A stretch of 64,000 bases of DNA from Thiosocius sp963753845 (GCA_963753845.1 CAVWEI010000001.1:496001-560000), one strand, 5' to 3'. Shown: positions 39,158 through 50,400, counted from the stretch's first letter. Notes: generated from the letters alone by a model not told the origin. A program made the numbers and translations.

Positions 39158-41239
39158 ATGGTGAATCAACTCGCTTTCTACGGCTACGGTCTGGCCGGCC
39201 TCGCGTTTTTCTTTCTTTTTCTACTGCTGCTCACAGGTTGGCGCGCCCGTTTCCAGGGCTCCCATCTGATGTTGGCGGTTGCCTGCTCGGCTGTCTGGAG
39301 TCTCGCCGCGGCCGCACAGGCGGGCTACGGTGTCCCGGGCCTGGATGTGGTCTGGGCGGCGGAGGTGGTGCGCAACCTGGTATGGATCTTCTTACTGATA
39401 CGCCTGCTGCAGCCGTTTGCCGAAGGGAATGCGCTGTATGTACGAATGCTCGGCTACGTGCGCCTCGCGTGTCTGGTCCTGGGTCTCCTGATGTTGGTCA
39501 TGCTGGTGGATATTCCGCAACTGGTCGCGCATCTTCGACCCTCGGCCGTGCGCCAGGAATTTTCGCTGATCGGGCAGTTGTTGTACTCGGTGCTGGGTCT
39601 GGCGCTGGTCGAGCAGCTGTACCGCAATACCCCTGTCGAAGTCCGCTGGGGGATCAAGTACCTGTGCTTCGGCCTGGGTGCCCTGTTCATTTTCGATTTC
39701 TATCTTTACACCGATGCACTCCTGTTTCACCGTCTGGACGGCGCAATCTGGTCCGCGCGCGGTTTCGTCAACCTGATGGCGATCCCGCTGATCGGAATCA
39801 CGGCGGCACGCAATCCCGACTGGAGCCTTCCGGTCTTCCTGTCACGTCGTATGGTCCTGCACTCGACCACCCTGTTCAGTGCTGGCCTGTACATGCTGTT
39901 GATGGCGCTGGCCGGTTACTACATCAAGCTATACGGCGGCGAATGGGGGGGCGTGTTCCAGATTGCCTTCCTGTTCGGCGCAATCATCGTGCTGGTCGCA
40001 CTGTTATTTTCCGGCCAGTTTCGCGCCCGCACCAAGGTCTTTCTGAACAAGCATTTCTTCAGTTATCGCTATGACTACCGCGAAGAGTGGCTGCGTATGA
40101 TCGACCTGCTGGCCGACCGGCGTGTCGACAAGCCGCTGAGCGAGCGGGTGATCTGGACGCTTGCAGAGGTTGTCGAGAGTTCGGGCGGGCTGCTCTGGCT
40201 GCGTTCGGAAAAAGGCGACTACCGCCACAGGGCGAGATTCAACTGCCAGCATCCTGCTGAGCCTATGGTCGACGCGAATGAGCCAATGGTGCCGTTCATG
40301 GAAAACCAGCGTTGGGTCATCGACATCGACGAATTCCGTGAGGCACCCGATGTCTACGGCGATCTGGAGCTGCCCGACTGGGCGCTCGGCAACGCGGACG
40401 CCTGGTTGATCGTACCGCTGGTACACGATGCGAAGCTGTTGGGTTTCGTCATGCTGCTGCAGCCGCGTGCGCCGCAGTCATTGAACTGGGAGAACCTCGA
40501 CTTGCTCAAGACGGTGGGCATGCAGGCCGCCAGCTATCTGGCGCTCAATCAAGCGGCCGAGGCACTGGCGGAGGCGCGCCAGTTCGAGGGTTTCAACCGC
40601 TTGTCGGCATTCGTCATCCACGATCTCAAGAACCTGATCGCACAATTGTCGCTTGTGGCAAAAAACGCCGCGCGACACAAGCACAATCCGGAATTCATAG
40701 ATGACGCTGTCGGCACCATCGAGAACGCGGTACTCAAGATGAACCGGCTCATGGCGCAGTTGAAAAGTGCCGATATCACGGGTGAGAGCAGGCCGATCGA
40801 TCTGGTGGAAGAACTGCGCGGTGTCGTATCTGCCAAGTCGAACGGCAGGCCGGTCCCGACCCTGCGATCGAGCGTTGATACGGTCTGGGTCTCTGCAGAG
40901 CCCGATCGACTGTCTTCGGTCCTCGGCCACGTGGTGCAGAACGCGCAGGATGCAACGCCCCCGGACGGGGAGATCGAGCTCGCACTGCGAGTGTCTGGCG
41001 ACCAAGCTATAGTGGAGGTCCGCGATTCGGGCAGCGGCATGGATGCGGAATTCATCAAGTCTCGCCTGTTTCGGCCGTTTGACTCTACCAAGGGTTTGAC
41101 CGGCATGGGCATCGGGGCCTACGAGTGCCGCGAGGTGATAGTCGCACTCGGCGGACAGGTGGTGGTCGAGAGCACGCCAGGGAAAGGTACGGTGTTTCGC
41201 GTCATGCTGCCCATTGCCGGGAACCCGCCGACGGAGTGA
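39158..41239 (+). CDS. prsK: PEP-CTERM system sensor histidine kinase PrsK
   Basis: 693 aa. The N-terminal membrane domain has about eight helices (1-290); a GAF-like domain follows (about 320-455), then HisKA with H488 in AFVIHDLKNLIAQLS and a HATPase domain (VVQNAQDATPP, VRDSGSGMD, GMGIGAYECREV). This domain order and the FVIHDLKNL H-box are typical of PrsK, the kinase paired with PrsR in exosortase A-containing bacteria. It is followed by prsR 36 bp downstream. Confidence 0.92.
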   Translation: MVNQLAFYGYGLAGLAFFFLFLLLLTGWRARFQGSHLMLAVACSAVWSLAAAAQAGYGVPGLDVVWAAEVVRNLVWIFLLIRLLQPFAEGNALYVRMLGYVRLACLVLGLLMLVMLVDIPQLVAHLRPSAVRQEFSLIGQLLYSVLGLALVEQLYRNTPVEVRWGIKYLCFGLGALFIFDFYLYTDALLFHRLDGAIWSARGFVNLMAIPLIGITAARNPDWSLPVFLSRRMVLHSTTLFSAGLYMLLMALAGYYIKLYGGEWGGVFQIAFLFGAIIVLVALLFSGQFRARTKVFLNKHFFSYRYDYREEWLRMIDLLADRRVDKPLSERVIWTLAEVVESSGGLLWLRSEKGDYRHRARFNCQHPAEPMVDANEPMVPFMENQRWVIDIDEFREAPDVYGDLELPDWALGNADAWLIVPLVHDAKLLGFVMLLQPRAPQSLNWENLDLLKTVGMQAASYLALNQAAEALAEARQFEGFNRLSAFVIHDLKNLIAQLSLVAKNAARHKHNPEFIDDAVGTIENAVLKMNRLMAQLKSADITGESRPIDLVEELRGVVSAKSNGRPVPTLRSSVDTVWVSAEPDRLSSVLGHVVQNAQDATPPDGEIELALRVSGDQAIVEVRDSGSGMDAEFIKSRLFRPFDSTKGLTGMGIGAYECREVIVALGGQVVVESTPGKGTVFRVMLPIAGNPPTE

Positions 41240-41275
41240 TGTGGCAAATGCTTTTTGAGGAAGGATCTGAACACG

Positions 41276-42637
41276 GTGGCTGAAACCAAAGACAAACTCT
41301 TGGTAGTAGAGGATGACCCTGGCCTGCAGAGACAGTTGAAATGGAGTTTTGAAGACTTTGACGTGACCGTGGCCGAAGACCGGGAGGGTGCGCTCGCGCA
41401 GTTGCGCAGGCTGGAACCCCCGGTTGTGACGCTCGATCTTGGGTTGCCGCCAGATCCGGGCGGAGTGACCCAGGGATTCGGCCTGCTGGAGGAAATCCTT
41501 TCTCTCGCCCCCGACACCAAGGTCATCGTGGTCACCGGCCACAACGATCGCACCAACGCGATGCGTGCGATTGCGATGGGTGCTTACGATTTTTACGAGA
41601 AGCCCATCGACCCCGATCTGCTCGGGATCTCGATCAAGCGAGGGGCCCGTCTCTACCACATCGAACAGGAGAACCGTCGCCTGCAGGGGGGGCATGGCGA
41701 ATCCCCGCTGCAAGGCCTGATCGCCTCCAGTCCCGAGATGTTCAAGGTCTGCCGCACGGTTGAAAAACTGGCGCCCACGGATGTCTCCACCCTGATCCTG
41801 GGGGAGAGCGGCACGGGCAAGGAATTGCTGGTCAAGGCCCTGCATCAACTGAGTGACCGCAACAGCAAGCGCCTGGTGGCGATCAACTGTGCGGCGATCC
41901 CCGAGGCCCTGCTCGAAAGCGAGCTGTTCGGATACGAGAAGGGTGCCTTCACCGGGGCGGCCAAGACCACACCCGGCAAGATCGAGACGGCGAGCGGCGG
42001 CATCCTGTTCCTGGACGAGGTCGGTGATCTGCCTCTGGCATTGCAGGCCAAATTGCTGAGATTCCTGCAGGAGCGGGTGATCGAGCGCATCGGCGGCAGG
42101 GTCGAGATACCGGTCGACGTGCGCGTGATCTGCGCCACCCACCGCGATCTCCAGGAGTTGATCCAGACCGGTGATTTCCGTGAAGACCTTTACTACCGCA
42201 TCAACGAGGCGACGATCCGGGTACCGCCGCTGCGTGAGCGCCAGGGGGACGACCTGCTTCTGGCCCGCGCCATGCTCGAAAGATTTGCCACCCAACTCAA
42301 GCGTCCGATAAAGGGTTTTACGCCTCAGGCGATCGAGGCGATCGAGGCCTACGGCTGGCCCGGCAACGTCCGTGAGCTGGAGAATCGTGTCAAACGCGCG
42401 GTGATCATGGCCGATGGCAACCAGGTGTCGCGCGAAGACCTCGAACTGCCGCAACAGCAGGATGCGGGAGACCTGGAGCCTTTCAACCTGCGCGAGGTCC
42501 GCGAAAAGGCCGAGTCGCAGGCGATCGTCAGGGCCCTCGCACGAACGGACGGCAATGTCTCCAAGACTGCCGAGCTGCTGGGGGTGACGCGTCCCACGCT
42601 CTACAATCTGATGAAGAAGTACGCTATCGGGGATTGA
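41276..42637 (+). CDS. prsR: PEP-CTERM system response regulator PrsR (NtrC family)
   Basis: 453 aa. Receiver domain with D54 in VVTLDLGLPPDPGG, AAA+ domain with Walker A GESGTGKE (about 176-183) and GAFTGA (about 223-228), and a Fis-type HTH (VSKTAELLGVTRPTLYNLMKKY). The GTG at 41276 was taken as start because AGGAAGGA lies 9 nt upstream; a start seven codons earlier would include this site. PrsR is expected to activate sigma-54 promoters of PEP-CTERM protein genes. Confidence 0.92.
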   Translation: MAETKDKLLVVEDDPGLQRQLKWSFEDFDVTVAEDREGALAQLRRLEPPVVTLDLGLPPDPGGVTQGFGLLEEILSLAPDTKVIVVTGHNDRTNAMRAIAMGAYDFYEKPIDPDLLGISIKRGARLYHIEQENRRLQGGHGESPLQGLIASSPEMFKVCRTVEKLAPTDVSTLILGESGTGKELLVKALHQLSDRNSKRLVAINCAAIPEALLESELFGYEKGAFTGAAKTTPGKIETASGGILFLDEVGDLPLALQAKLLRFLQERVIERIGGRVEIPVDVRVICATHRDLQELIQTGDFREDLYYRINEATIRVPPLRERQGDDLLLARAMLERFATQLKRPIKGFTPQAIEAIEAYGWPGNVRELENRVKRAVIMADGNQVSREDLELPQQQDAGDLEPFNLREVREKAESQAIVRALARTDGNVSKTAELLGVTRPTLYNLMKKYAIGD

Positions 42638-42748
42638 TGATTGGACTGGCGCTGGATACCCTGGCAGCGCGAATCATCCCTTCACGGACGAGTCATCTGC
42701 CCCTGGTAGCCTGGGGCGCAGCACCCAAACCCAACAGGAGAATGCCGG

Positions 42749-45541
42749 ATGTTGGCACGAACCCGAATTCGATCCATTTGCGGCGTGACCTGCGCCTTGT
42801 TCCTGGTCCTTGGTCTGCAGGCGGCGATCGCCTCCACAGCCGATGAGTATATCGAAGAGGCGCAGGCATTCGTCGTCGGCGGCGAGATCAAGTCCGCGAT
42901 CATCCAGCTGAAGAATGCGCTGCAGTCCGATCCCTCCAGTGTCCGGGCAAGGGTCATGTTGGGCTCCCTTTATCTGCGTACCGGTGATGGCGCCGCCGCT
43001 GCAAAGGAGTTCGGGCGCGCGCGCGATCTGGGTGCCCCCAAGGCGGAATGGTTGTCGGGTTATGCCGGGGCGCTGATGATCCAGGGGGATTTCAGTAAAT
43101 TGCTGGCCGAGGTGCAGGTCGACGACAGCCTGGACCCGGATCAGCGCGCAGGACTGCTGGTGTTGCGCGGCAATGCCAACCTCGGCCTGCGTCGAATCGA
43201 TGATGCCAAGATTGATTATGACGCGGCCCTTGCGCTGCAAGCGGACAACCCGTCGGCGCGCCTGGGCAAGGCGCAGATCCTGGTGACCGAAGGGCGCGAC
43301 CAGGAGGCCCTGGAGCAACTCAACAGTGTATTGCTCGAGCGCCCGGGGCACGTGGAAAGCCGTCTTGCGCGGGGTGATCTGCTGCGACGCCTGCAACGTC
43401 TGGATGATGCCGAAACGGATTACGCCCGTGCCGCGGAGGAGGCGCCAAAAAATCCGCGTGTTCATATCGGTCTGGCCCTGATACACGTCGCACAGCGCGA
43501 TGTGCCTGCGGCGAAGAAGGATCTCGCAGCACTTGATCTGCTCACCAGGAACCTGCCGGCCGTGAATTATTTGCAGGCCCTGGTGTCGTTCCAGGAAGGG
43601 GATCACGAGCGTGCTTCAGACGAGTTGCAGATCCTGCTGCGGGCGGCTCCGAGCAACCTTCAGGCCCAGTTGCTGTATGGAATAGTGAGTTATGCGCGCA
43701 ATGAATTCACGATTGCAGACGACTATCTGACCCGTGTCCTGGCCAGCACCCCGGGCAATCTTCAGGTGGTCAAACTGCTGGGTGCCGCGCGCCTGAAGCT
43801 CCGACAGCCGGACCGTGCAGTCCAGGTACTCTCGACGGTCGTCGACCAGGGCACCAGCGACCCCCAACTGCTTGCCTTGTTGGGTACGGCCTATATTCAG
43901 GCCGGCAACAATACCCTTGGCTCCGAGTACATCGCGCGCGCAGTCGAGCTCGATCCGGACCAGGCCCTCCTGCGGACCCAGCTGGCGGTTGGCAATATCG
44001 CAACTGGGGATACGGCATCGGCCATATCCCAGCTCGAGGCGGCGGTTGCCCTGGGGCAGGACGTGGTGCAGGCGGATGTCCTGCTGGTGCTCAGCTATCT
44101 CAACAAACAGGAATTCGACAAGGCGATCGCCGCATCCGAGGCACTCGAACAACGTATGGCGGACAGCCCGATTCCGTACAATCTCACCGGCCTTGCGTAC
44201 CTGGCCCAGCGCAAACTGACGGAGGCCGAGGCCAGGTTCCGGCTGGCACTGGAGAAGGACCCGGAATTCCTGGTTGCGCAGATGAATCTGGCGCGCCTTG
44301 CACTGGTTGCACAGAATCCCGAGGCCGCTGCCCTTGCCTACGACAAGGTGCTGAAAAAGGATCCCAAACACCTTGGGGCGCTCATGGGTATGGCGGCGCT
44401 TGCACGCGCACAGAATGATGCCGAGGCGGCCGAGCGCTGGCTGTACCAGGCCAACGAGGCCAATCCGACCGCACTACAGCCTATCCTGGTCCTCGCCGAG
44501 ATGTACCTGCGCAATAATGAAGGCCTGAAGGCAGCCAACGTGCTGTCCGGCCTGTCACCCGAGCAGGCGGAAGTCCCGACGGCTTTGCGCCTCAAAGGCA
44601 TGACCCAACTGCAGAGCGGCGACTATTCAAGCGCTATGCGCACGCTGCGTAAGCTGACCGAGTTGGAGCCCGAGTCGATGGAGGGCTGGTTCCAGTTGGC
44701 GCGTGCCCAGGCGGCGTCCGATGATGTAGATGGATCCCGGGCAAGTTTCGAGCGCGCGATCGCGCTCGATACCGGGCACAAGGTACCCGTGGTTTGGATA
44801 GGACTCGCGGAACTGGAACTGCGTGAGCGCCGGTACGATGCGGCGCTCGCACTGGCCGGGCAGATCAAGACCCACTTCCCCGATAACGTATATGGCCTCG
44901 ATATCGAGGCCGCGGCCTATCGGGGCAAGGGGCAGCCCGATCTGGCCCTGGCGGCAGTCGAAGCCGCATGGCGTATCGAAGGCACTTCAAGGCGTGTCAC
45001 GACCTTTGCGAATTCGCTCGTCGTGGCGGGGCAGCCCCAGAAGGCGGTCGATGTGCTGGAGGGCTGGCTGCAGGAAAACCCCAACGATGGGGCCGGTTGG
45101 GCCGCCCTCGGTATGATCTACCAGCGCATGGATCAGGAGACGAGCGCCATCCAGGCCTACGAGAAATCGATCGGCCTGGCCGATCCCAACCCGGCCATTC
45201 TGAACAACCTGGCCTGGTTGTACCTGGAACGCGATGACAAGCGTGCGCTGGAGCTTGCGACCAAGGCCTACGAACTGGCCCCGTCGCGGGCAGAGATCGT
45301 CGATACGTACGGTTGGGTTCTGTACCGGCAGGGTCGCAAGAACGATGGTCTTTCTGCGCTGCAGCAGGCACTGGTGATCGCACCGCGCAACGCGGAGATC
45401 GGCCTGCATGTGGCGGAGGCCCTGCACGGCCTGGACCGCGATACCGAGGCCCGGCCCATGCTGGAACGTATCATCCGCGAAAACCCGAACAGCAGTTTCG
45501 AGCAATCGGCGCGTCAGCTCCTGGGCAAGTTGAGTGGCTGA
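42749..45541 (+). CDS. prsT: PEP-CTERM system TPR-repeat lipoprotein/secreted protein PrsT
   Basis: 930 aa, with a signal peptide (about 1-29, CALFLVLGLQAAIAS) and then tetratricopeptide repeats over nearly the whole length, with repeated A-L-x-x-x-P-x-x-x-x-A patterns. The mature start ADEYIEEAQAFVVGGEIKSAIIQLKNALQSDP is the typical PrsT opening. PrsT follows prsK-prsR in exosortase A genomes and is thought to act in the periplasm in exopolysaccharide or PEP-CTERM protein handling; the exact role is not known. There is no lipobox, so a soluble periplasmic form is likely. Confidence 0.9.
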   Translation: MLARTRIRSICGVTCALFLVLGLQAAIASTADEYIEEAQAFVVGGEIKSAIIQLKNALQSDPSSVRARVMLGSLYLRTGDGAAAAKEFGRARDLGAPKAEWLSGYAGALMIQGDFSKLLAEVQVDDSLDPDQRAGLLVLRGNANLGLRRIDDAKIDYDAALALQADNPSARLGKAQILVTEGRDQEALEQLNSVLLERPGHVESRLARGDLLRRLQRLDDAETDYARAAEEAPKNPRVHIGLALIHVAQRDVPAAKKDLAALDLLTRNLPAVNYLQALVSFQEGDHERASDELQILLRAAPSNLQAQLLYGIVSYARNEFTIADDYLTRVLASTPGNLQVVKLLGAARLKLRQPDRAVQVLSTVVDQGTSDPQLLALLGTAYIQAGNNTLGSEYIARAVELDPDQALLRTQLAVGNIATGDTASAISQLEAAVALGQDVVQADVLLVLSYLNKQEFDKAIAASEALEQRMADSPIPYNLTGLAYLAQRKLTEAEARFRLALEKDPEFLVAQMNLARLALVAQNPEAAALAYDKVLKKDPKHLGALMGMAALARAQNDAEAAERWLYQANEANPTALQPILVLAEMYLRNNEGLKAANVLSGLSPEQAEVPTALRLKGMTQLQSGDYSSAMRTLRKLTELEPESMEGWFQLARAQAASDDVDGSRASFERAIALDTGHKVPVVWIGLAELELRERRYDAALALAGQIKTHFPDNVYGLDIEAAAYRGKGQPDLALAAVEAAWRIEGTSRRVTTFANSLVVAGQPQKAVDVLEGWLQENPNDGAGWAALGMIYQRMDQETSAIQAYEKSIGLADPNPAILNNLAWLYLERDDKRALELATKAYELAPSRAEIVDTYGWVLYRQGRKNDGLSALQQALVIAPRNAEIGLHVAEALHGLDRDTEARPMLERIIRENPNSSFEQSARQLLGKLSG

Positions 45542-45570
45542 GCGGGATTCGAATGCCGGCCTAAGTCGGC

Positions 45571-46890
45571 TCAGCGGGGCGGGGTGCCTGAGTGCTCCAG
45601 CGCGGCGGTACGCGCGAGCAGGGCCGTCCCGAATGCCGCTTCGGTCTGCGTCGCCCGCAGCACAGGGATGCCGAGCCTGCGTTCACGGATCTGCCGCCAT
45701 GTGTCATTGATCGCGCCCCCGCCGCTGGTAAAAATCCTGTGTGGAAAGGGTGCGCCGAGGTCGGCCAGGCGCGCGTAGCCCTCGGCCTCGATTTCCGCGA
45801 TACCCTCCAGGAGGGCCTGCAGGAAAACCCTTCGAGTATGTGGACGCGGCTGCATACGTGCCTGCATCGCCGGGTCGTTGTACGGAAAGCGCTCGCCGGT
45901 GGATGGCAGCGGGTAATATCCGAGGCCCGTGGGCCGTGCGGGATCAATCTGCAGGCTCAGTTCGACCAGCTCGATGTCGTTGAAGAACTGCCGCAGCACC
46001 GCGCCGCCCGAATTGGACGCGCCACCGACAAGCCAGTTGTCACCGATGCGGTGGCTGTAGATCCCGTATCGTGAAGACGACAACGGTTCGTCACTCAATA
46101 CCTTCAGCACCAGCGTACTGCCCAGGGAGGTGACTGCATCACCCGGCTCGCTGATGCCCGCTGCCAGGGCCGCCGCATTGCTGTCGGTTGTCCCTGCGAC
46201 CAGCAGGACATCGTCCGGCAGTCCCAGTTCACTGGCGACAGCGGTTGCGACCTTCCCCAGGGGAGCGCCGACCGGCCTTACACACGGCAGCAGGTGGTTT
46301 GGGAACGGCAGCCCGGCCAGCCAATCGGGCCACCGTTTTGCAACCGGGTCATAACCGAGCTTGAGTACATTGTTCTCGTCGGCAAGCCCGAATTCACCCG
46401 AAAGTCTGCCATTGATCCAATCGGCCTGATGCAGCGCGTGCGCCGCCTGGGTGTCCGGTTGCCGGGCAAGCAGAAAAAGCAGCTTGGCCAGCGCGGAGCC
46501 GGGGCCATGCACCGGGCTGTCGGGCGGTGCACGCCGCTCGATCTGTCGCGCCTGTTCCAGTGCCCGTCGGTCGTCATACATCAGGGCGGGCGTCAGCGGG
46601 ATCCCGCTCCAGTCGCACAGCAGCAGTGTCGAAGAGGTGCCATCGACGCTCAGTGACCGGACCCGGCCCGGGTTCTGCCCGGCCAGCCGGATCAAGGCCT
46701 CACGGACTGCCCTCCACCAGTCGCCGGGATCCTGTTCGCTCGCCCCGGGCTCGGGATGCCGTGAGTCCGGCAGGGAGGCGCGCGCCTCGGCGAGGATGTC
46801 GCAATCGCGGCCGATGGCTACCGCACGACACCCCGAGGTGCCCAGGTCCAGGCCGACGTAGCAGTCGGCCCGGCACGCTTGCGACGGCAT
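45571..46890 (-). CDS. FGGY-family carbohydrate kinase
   Basis: 439-aa sugar kinase. N-terminal phosphate motif DLGTSGCRAVAIG (16-28), SVDGTSSTLLLCD, AGTTDSNAA and the C-terminal adenosine motif FTSGGGAINDTWRQIRERRLGIPV. It is shorter than glycerol kinase and xylulokinase (about 490-500 aa) and closer in size to D-ribulose/xylulose kinase-like proteins of bacteria and plants. The substrate cannot be read from the sequence. Convergent with prsT and 12 bp downstream of queF, probably in one transcript with it. Confidence 0.85.
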   Translation of the reverse strand: MPSQACRADCYVGLDLGTSGCRAVAIGRDCDILAEARASLPDSRHPEPGASEQDPGDWWRAVREALIRLAGQNPGRVRSLSVDGTSSTLLLCDWSGIPLTPALMYDDRRALEQARQIERRAPPDSPVHGPGSALAKLLFLLARQPDTQAAHALHQADWINGRLSGEFGLADENNVLKLGYDPVAKRWPDWLAGLPFPNHLLPCVRPVGAPLGKVATAVASELGLPDDVLLVAGTTDSNAAALAAGISEPGDAVTSLGSTLVLKVLSDEPLSSSRYGIYSHRIGDNWLVGGASNSGGAVLRQFFNDIELVELSLQIDPARPTGLGYYPLPSTGERFPYNDPAMQARMQPRPHTRRVFLQALLEGIAEIEAEGYARLADLGAPFPHRIFTSGGGAINDTWRQIRERRLGIPVLRATQTEAAFGTALLARTAALEHSGTPPR

Positions 46891-46902
46891 CCGGGCCGCG
46901 GC

Positions 46903-47292
46903 TCAGGGAAGTTGCACGGGCACCGGCGCCATCCAGTCAGGCGCGCGGTGTTCCGCGACCACATGGGTGTAGACCCCGCCGCGGACGTTGAACTCGGCGG
47001 TGAGCCGCATAAAGCGGGGCGCAGTGGCCGCCACCAGGTCGTCCAGTATCCGGTTGGTCACATCCTCGTGAAAGGCCCCCTCCTCGCGAAACGACCAGAC
47101 GTAGAGTTTGAGTGATTTCAGTTCGACGCAAAGGGCATCCGGGACATACTCCAGGTGCAGGGTGGCAAAGTCAGGTTGTCCGGTTTTCGGACACAGGCAG
47201 GTGAACTCGGGGACGCGGATCCGGACGGTGTAGTCGCGCTGTGGCCGCGGGTTGTCGAAGGTCTCCAGATGTTTGCCGGGCTGTGTTGACAT
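46903..47292 (-). CDS. queF: NADPH-dependent preQ0 reductase QueF
   Basis: 129 aa, short (type I, unimodular) QueF, which reduces 7-cyano-7-deazaguanine to preQ1 in queuosine synthesis. The catalytic Cys34 lies in CPKTGQPD with Asp41 seven residues on, the same distance as Cys55 and Asp62 in Bacillus QueF. The QueF NADPH motif ELKSLKLYVWSFREEGAFHEDVTNRI is intact. RBS region lies in the AT-rich divergent gap to smc. Confidence 0.96.
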   Translation of the reverse strand: MSTQPGKHLETFDNPRPQRDYTVRIRVPEFTCLCPKTGQPDFATLHLEYVPDALCVELKSLKLYVWSFREEGAFHEDVTNRILDDLVAATAPRFMRLTAEFNVRGGVYTHVVAEHRAPDWMAPVPVQLP

Positions 47293-47485
47293 GACTGATC
47301 CTGCTGGTGGGGCACAATTGACGGTCGATTATACCCAAGCAGGGTCCCGATCGGCGCATAATTCACTTTAACTATCCATAGAAAACCATTTAAAAACAAT
47401 AAGATACAGGAATAATTTGCAGTGAACTGAGAGCTGTTCGGTGCTCCTTGTATCAGCCGCGAGGCATCCTGTATCTTTGCGCGCC
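47293..47485. promoter_or_regulatory. AT-rich divergent promoter region between queF and smc
   Basis: This gap is much more AT-rich than the genes around it (47365-47420). A possible plus-strand promoter is TTAACT, 17 bp, TAAAAA just upstream of 47400. I cannot place the minus-strand promoter for queF. No repeat or RNA gene was recognised. Confidence 0.35.
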
Positions 47486-50400
47486 ATGCGTCTGGAAAAA
47501 ATCAAGCTGGCGGGCTTCAAGTCCTTTGTAGACCCGACCACCGTCCTCTTCCCCAGTAATCTCGTCGCTATCGTCGGCCCCAATGGCTGCGGCAAGTCCA
47601 ATGTGATCGATGCGGTGCGCTGGGTCATGGGTGAAAGCTCAGCCAAGATGCTGCGCGGCGAATCCATGGCCGACGTCATCTTCAACGGGTCCAACAGCCG
47701 CAAGCCGGTCGGTACGGCAACCATTGAACTGATCTTCGACAACGCGAATGGCAGCGCTGGCGGGCAGTATGCGCAGTACAGCGAGATCTCGGTCAAGCGC
47801 CAGGTCTCTCGTGATGGTCAGTCGAGCTATTTTCTCAATGGTGTGCGCTGCCGACGGCGTGACATCACCGACCTATTTTTGGGTACCGGTCTGGGTCCGC
47901 GCAGTTACTCCATCATCGAGCAGGGCATGATTTCGCGCCTGATTGAGGCGCGCCCCGAGGACCTGCGCGTCTACCTGGAAGAGGCGGCCGGGATCTCCAA
48001 GTACAAGGAGCGACGGCGCGAGACCGAGAACCGGATCGGGCACACGCGCGAGAACCTGGAACGCCTGGACGATTTGCGCGAGGAGGTTCAAAAGCAGCTC
48101 CGGCATCTCGAGCGCCAGTCCGCCACCGCGCAGAGATACAAGGCGCTGCGCGAGGAGGAGCGCCAGGTGCGTGCGGAACTCCTGGTCCTGCGCCTGGATG
48201 AGATGCTCGGCGATATCGACAGGCGTGATCGCGTCATTGCCGAACAGGAGAACCGGTTGCAGGCGGCGATTGCGGATCAGCGCAATCTGGAGGCGCAGAT
48301 CGAACAGCAGCGCGCTGACCATGCCGTGGCCAACGATGGTTTCAATGAGATCCAGGGGAAGTTCTACGCCGTTGGATCGGAGATAGCGCGGCTGGAGGAA
48401 TCGATCCAGTATGCGCGAGAGGCGCGCCGTCAGCAGGAGGCCGACCTTGTGCAGGCGCGCCAGGCGCTGGCCCAGGCCAGGGCACTCAGCGAGCAGGACA
48501 GCAGCCGCCTGGCCGAGCTGTCGGGCGAGCTCGAGCGGGATCAGCCCATCCTCGAGGAGGCCCGAGGCAGATCCGATGCCACGGCCCGGGAACTGCAGGA
48601 GGCCGAAACGGCCATGCACGCCTGGCAGGCCGAATGGGACAGGTTCAATCAGGGGGCCAACGAACCGGCGCAGCAGGCCCAGGTGGAGCGTACCCGGATA
48701 AACCACCTCGAGCAGCAGGAGACTCAGCTCAGACGCCGCCTTGCGCGCAACGAGGAAGAGCGGCACCAGCTGTCGGATGTCTCGCTGCAGGCCGAGATCG
48801 TCGAGCTTTCACGCCGCGAGTCTGAGGGTGAGGCCGGGCTGCTGGCGGTGCGCGAACGCCTCGAGACCCGGATCCGGTCTATAACCAGCCTGCGCGAACG
48901 CAGTCAGCTGGCTCAGGAGGAACTGGCAGCTGCGCGCGCCGAAATGCAGACGCTCAAGGGCCGCCTGGCCTCGTTGCAGGCCTTGCAACAGGCGGCGCGC
49001 GGTGAGGGCGACAAGGAGGTCGAGCAATGGCTGGCGTCCCGGGGGCTCGGTACCGCAAGTCGTCTGCTGGAAACACTCGAGGTATCCGGCGAGTGGCAGA
49101 AGGCGGCCGAGGTGGTCTTGGCCGAGCAGTTGCAGGCGGTCATGGTCGAAGGCATTGACGGACCCGCCGCACAGATCATGCAGCTCGAGCACGGCAGCCT
49201 TGGATTATTCGAGACGGCGCCGGGGCAGACGCCTGCGCGTGCCGGGACCCTGGCCGAGCGGGTCAAGGGCCCGGGGCCCCTGACCGACCTGCTCAACAGC
49301 ATCCTCACGGCTGGCGATCTTGGTGAGGCCCTGCGCAGGCGGGGCGAGTTGGCCGCCGGGGAATGCCTGGTAACGCCGGAGGGTGTGCGTGTCGGGCGTG
49401 GCTGGGTGAGTCTGCAGCGTGGGTCGGATGCACGGGCCGGGGTCCTGGCGCGCGAACAGGAGATCAGGGGGATGCTGCAGCGCCAGGCGGAGATCGAGCC
49501 GCAGCTTGAGCAACTGGCGGCGCAGTTGGCGGAGGACCGCAAGGCCCTGGTCGAGGCGGAACAGGAACGCGAGGTCCAGCAGCGCGAGCTCGAGGCCGCA
49601 CAACGCGTAGTCGCCGAGGTGCGTGCACTGTTGAGTGGCAAGCGGGCGCGGTCGGAGCAGATCCGGCACCGCCTCGAAGGCCTGGAGGCAGATGCGGACG
49701 AGCTGCGAGAGCAGATCGAGCAGGGCACCTCGGATATGGGGCTTGCGCGAACGCATTTGCATCAGGCCCTGGCGGCGATCGAGGATCTCGGCCAGCAGCG
49801 TGAACAACTGGTGTCCAGGCGCGATGGGCTGCGCGTCCAGTTGGAAGCCGCGCGTACTGGGGCGAGCGATGCGCGTAACCGCGTGCACGAGATCGCCCTG
49901 CGCGTGGAGTCGATGCGCAGTTCCGAGGATTCGCTGCGCTCTGGCGTGGGGCGTATGCGACAGCAGCTGGAACAGCTGACAGAGCGCTGCGCCGGGTTGG
50001 AGTCTTCGCTGCAGGCAAGCGAGGCGCCGGTCGGCGAACAGCAGGCCAGGCTGGAGCAACAACTGCAGGATCGCAGCGCGATCGAGGCCAGTCTCTCGCA
50101 GGCGCGCAGGAATCTGGAGGAAATCGATCACCGGCTGCGCGAAATGGATCAGTCCCGGCACCAGGTCGAGAGCCGTGTACAGGATGAACGAACGCGACTG
50201 GATCAGGCGCGCATGGCCCGTCAGGAGATCCTGGTACGCAGCCGCACGCTGGAGGAACAATTGGCCGAGAGCGGATTTGAACGTGAGCCGCTGAAGGCCG
50301 GGATGCGGGAGGACGCCGCCGTGGAGCCCTGGCAGGTGCGTGCGGAGCAGCTGGCCAACCGCATCCAGCGCCTGGGACCGATCAACCTTGCGGCCATCGA

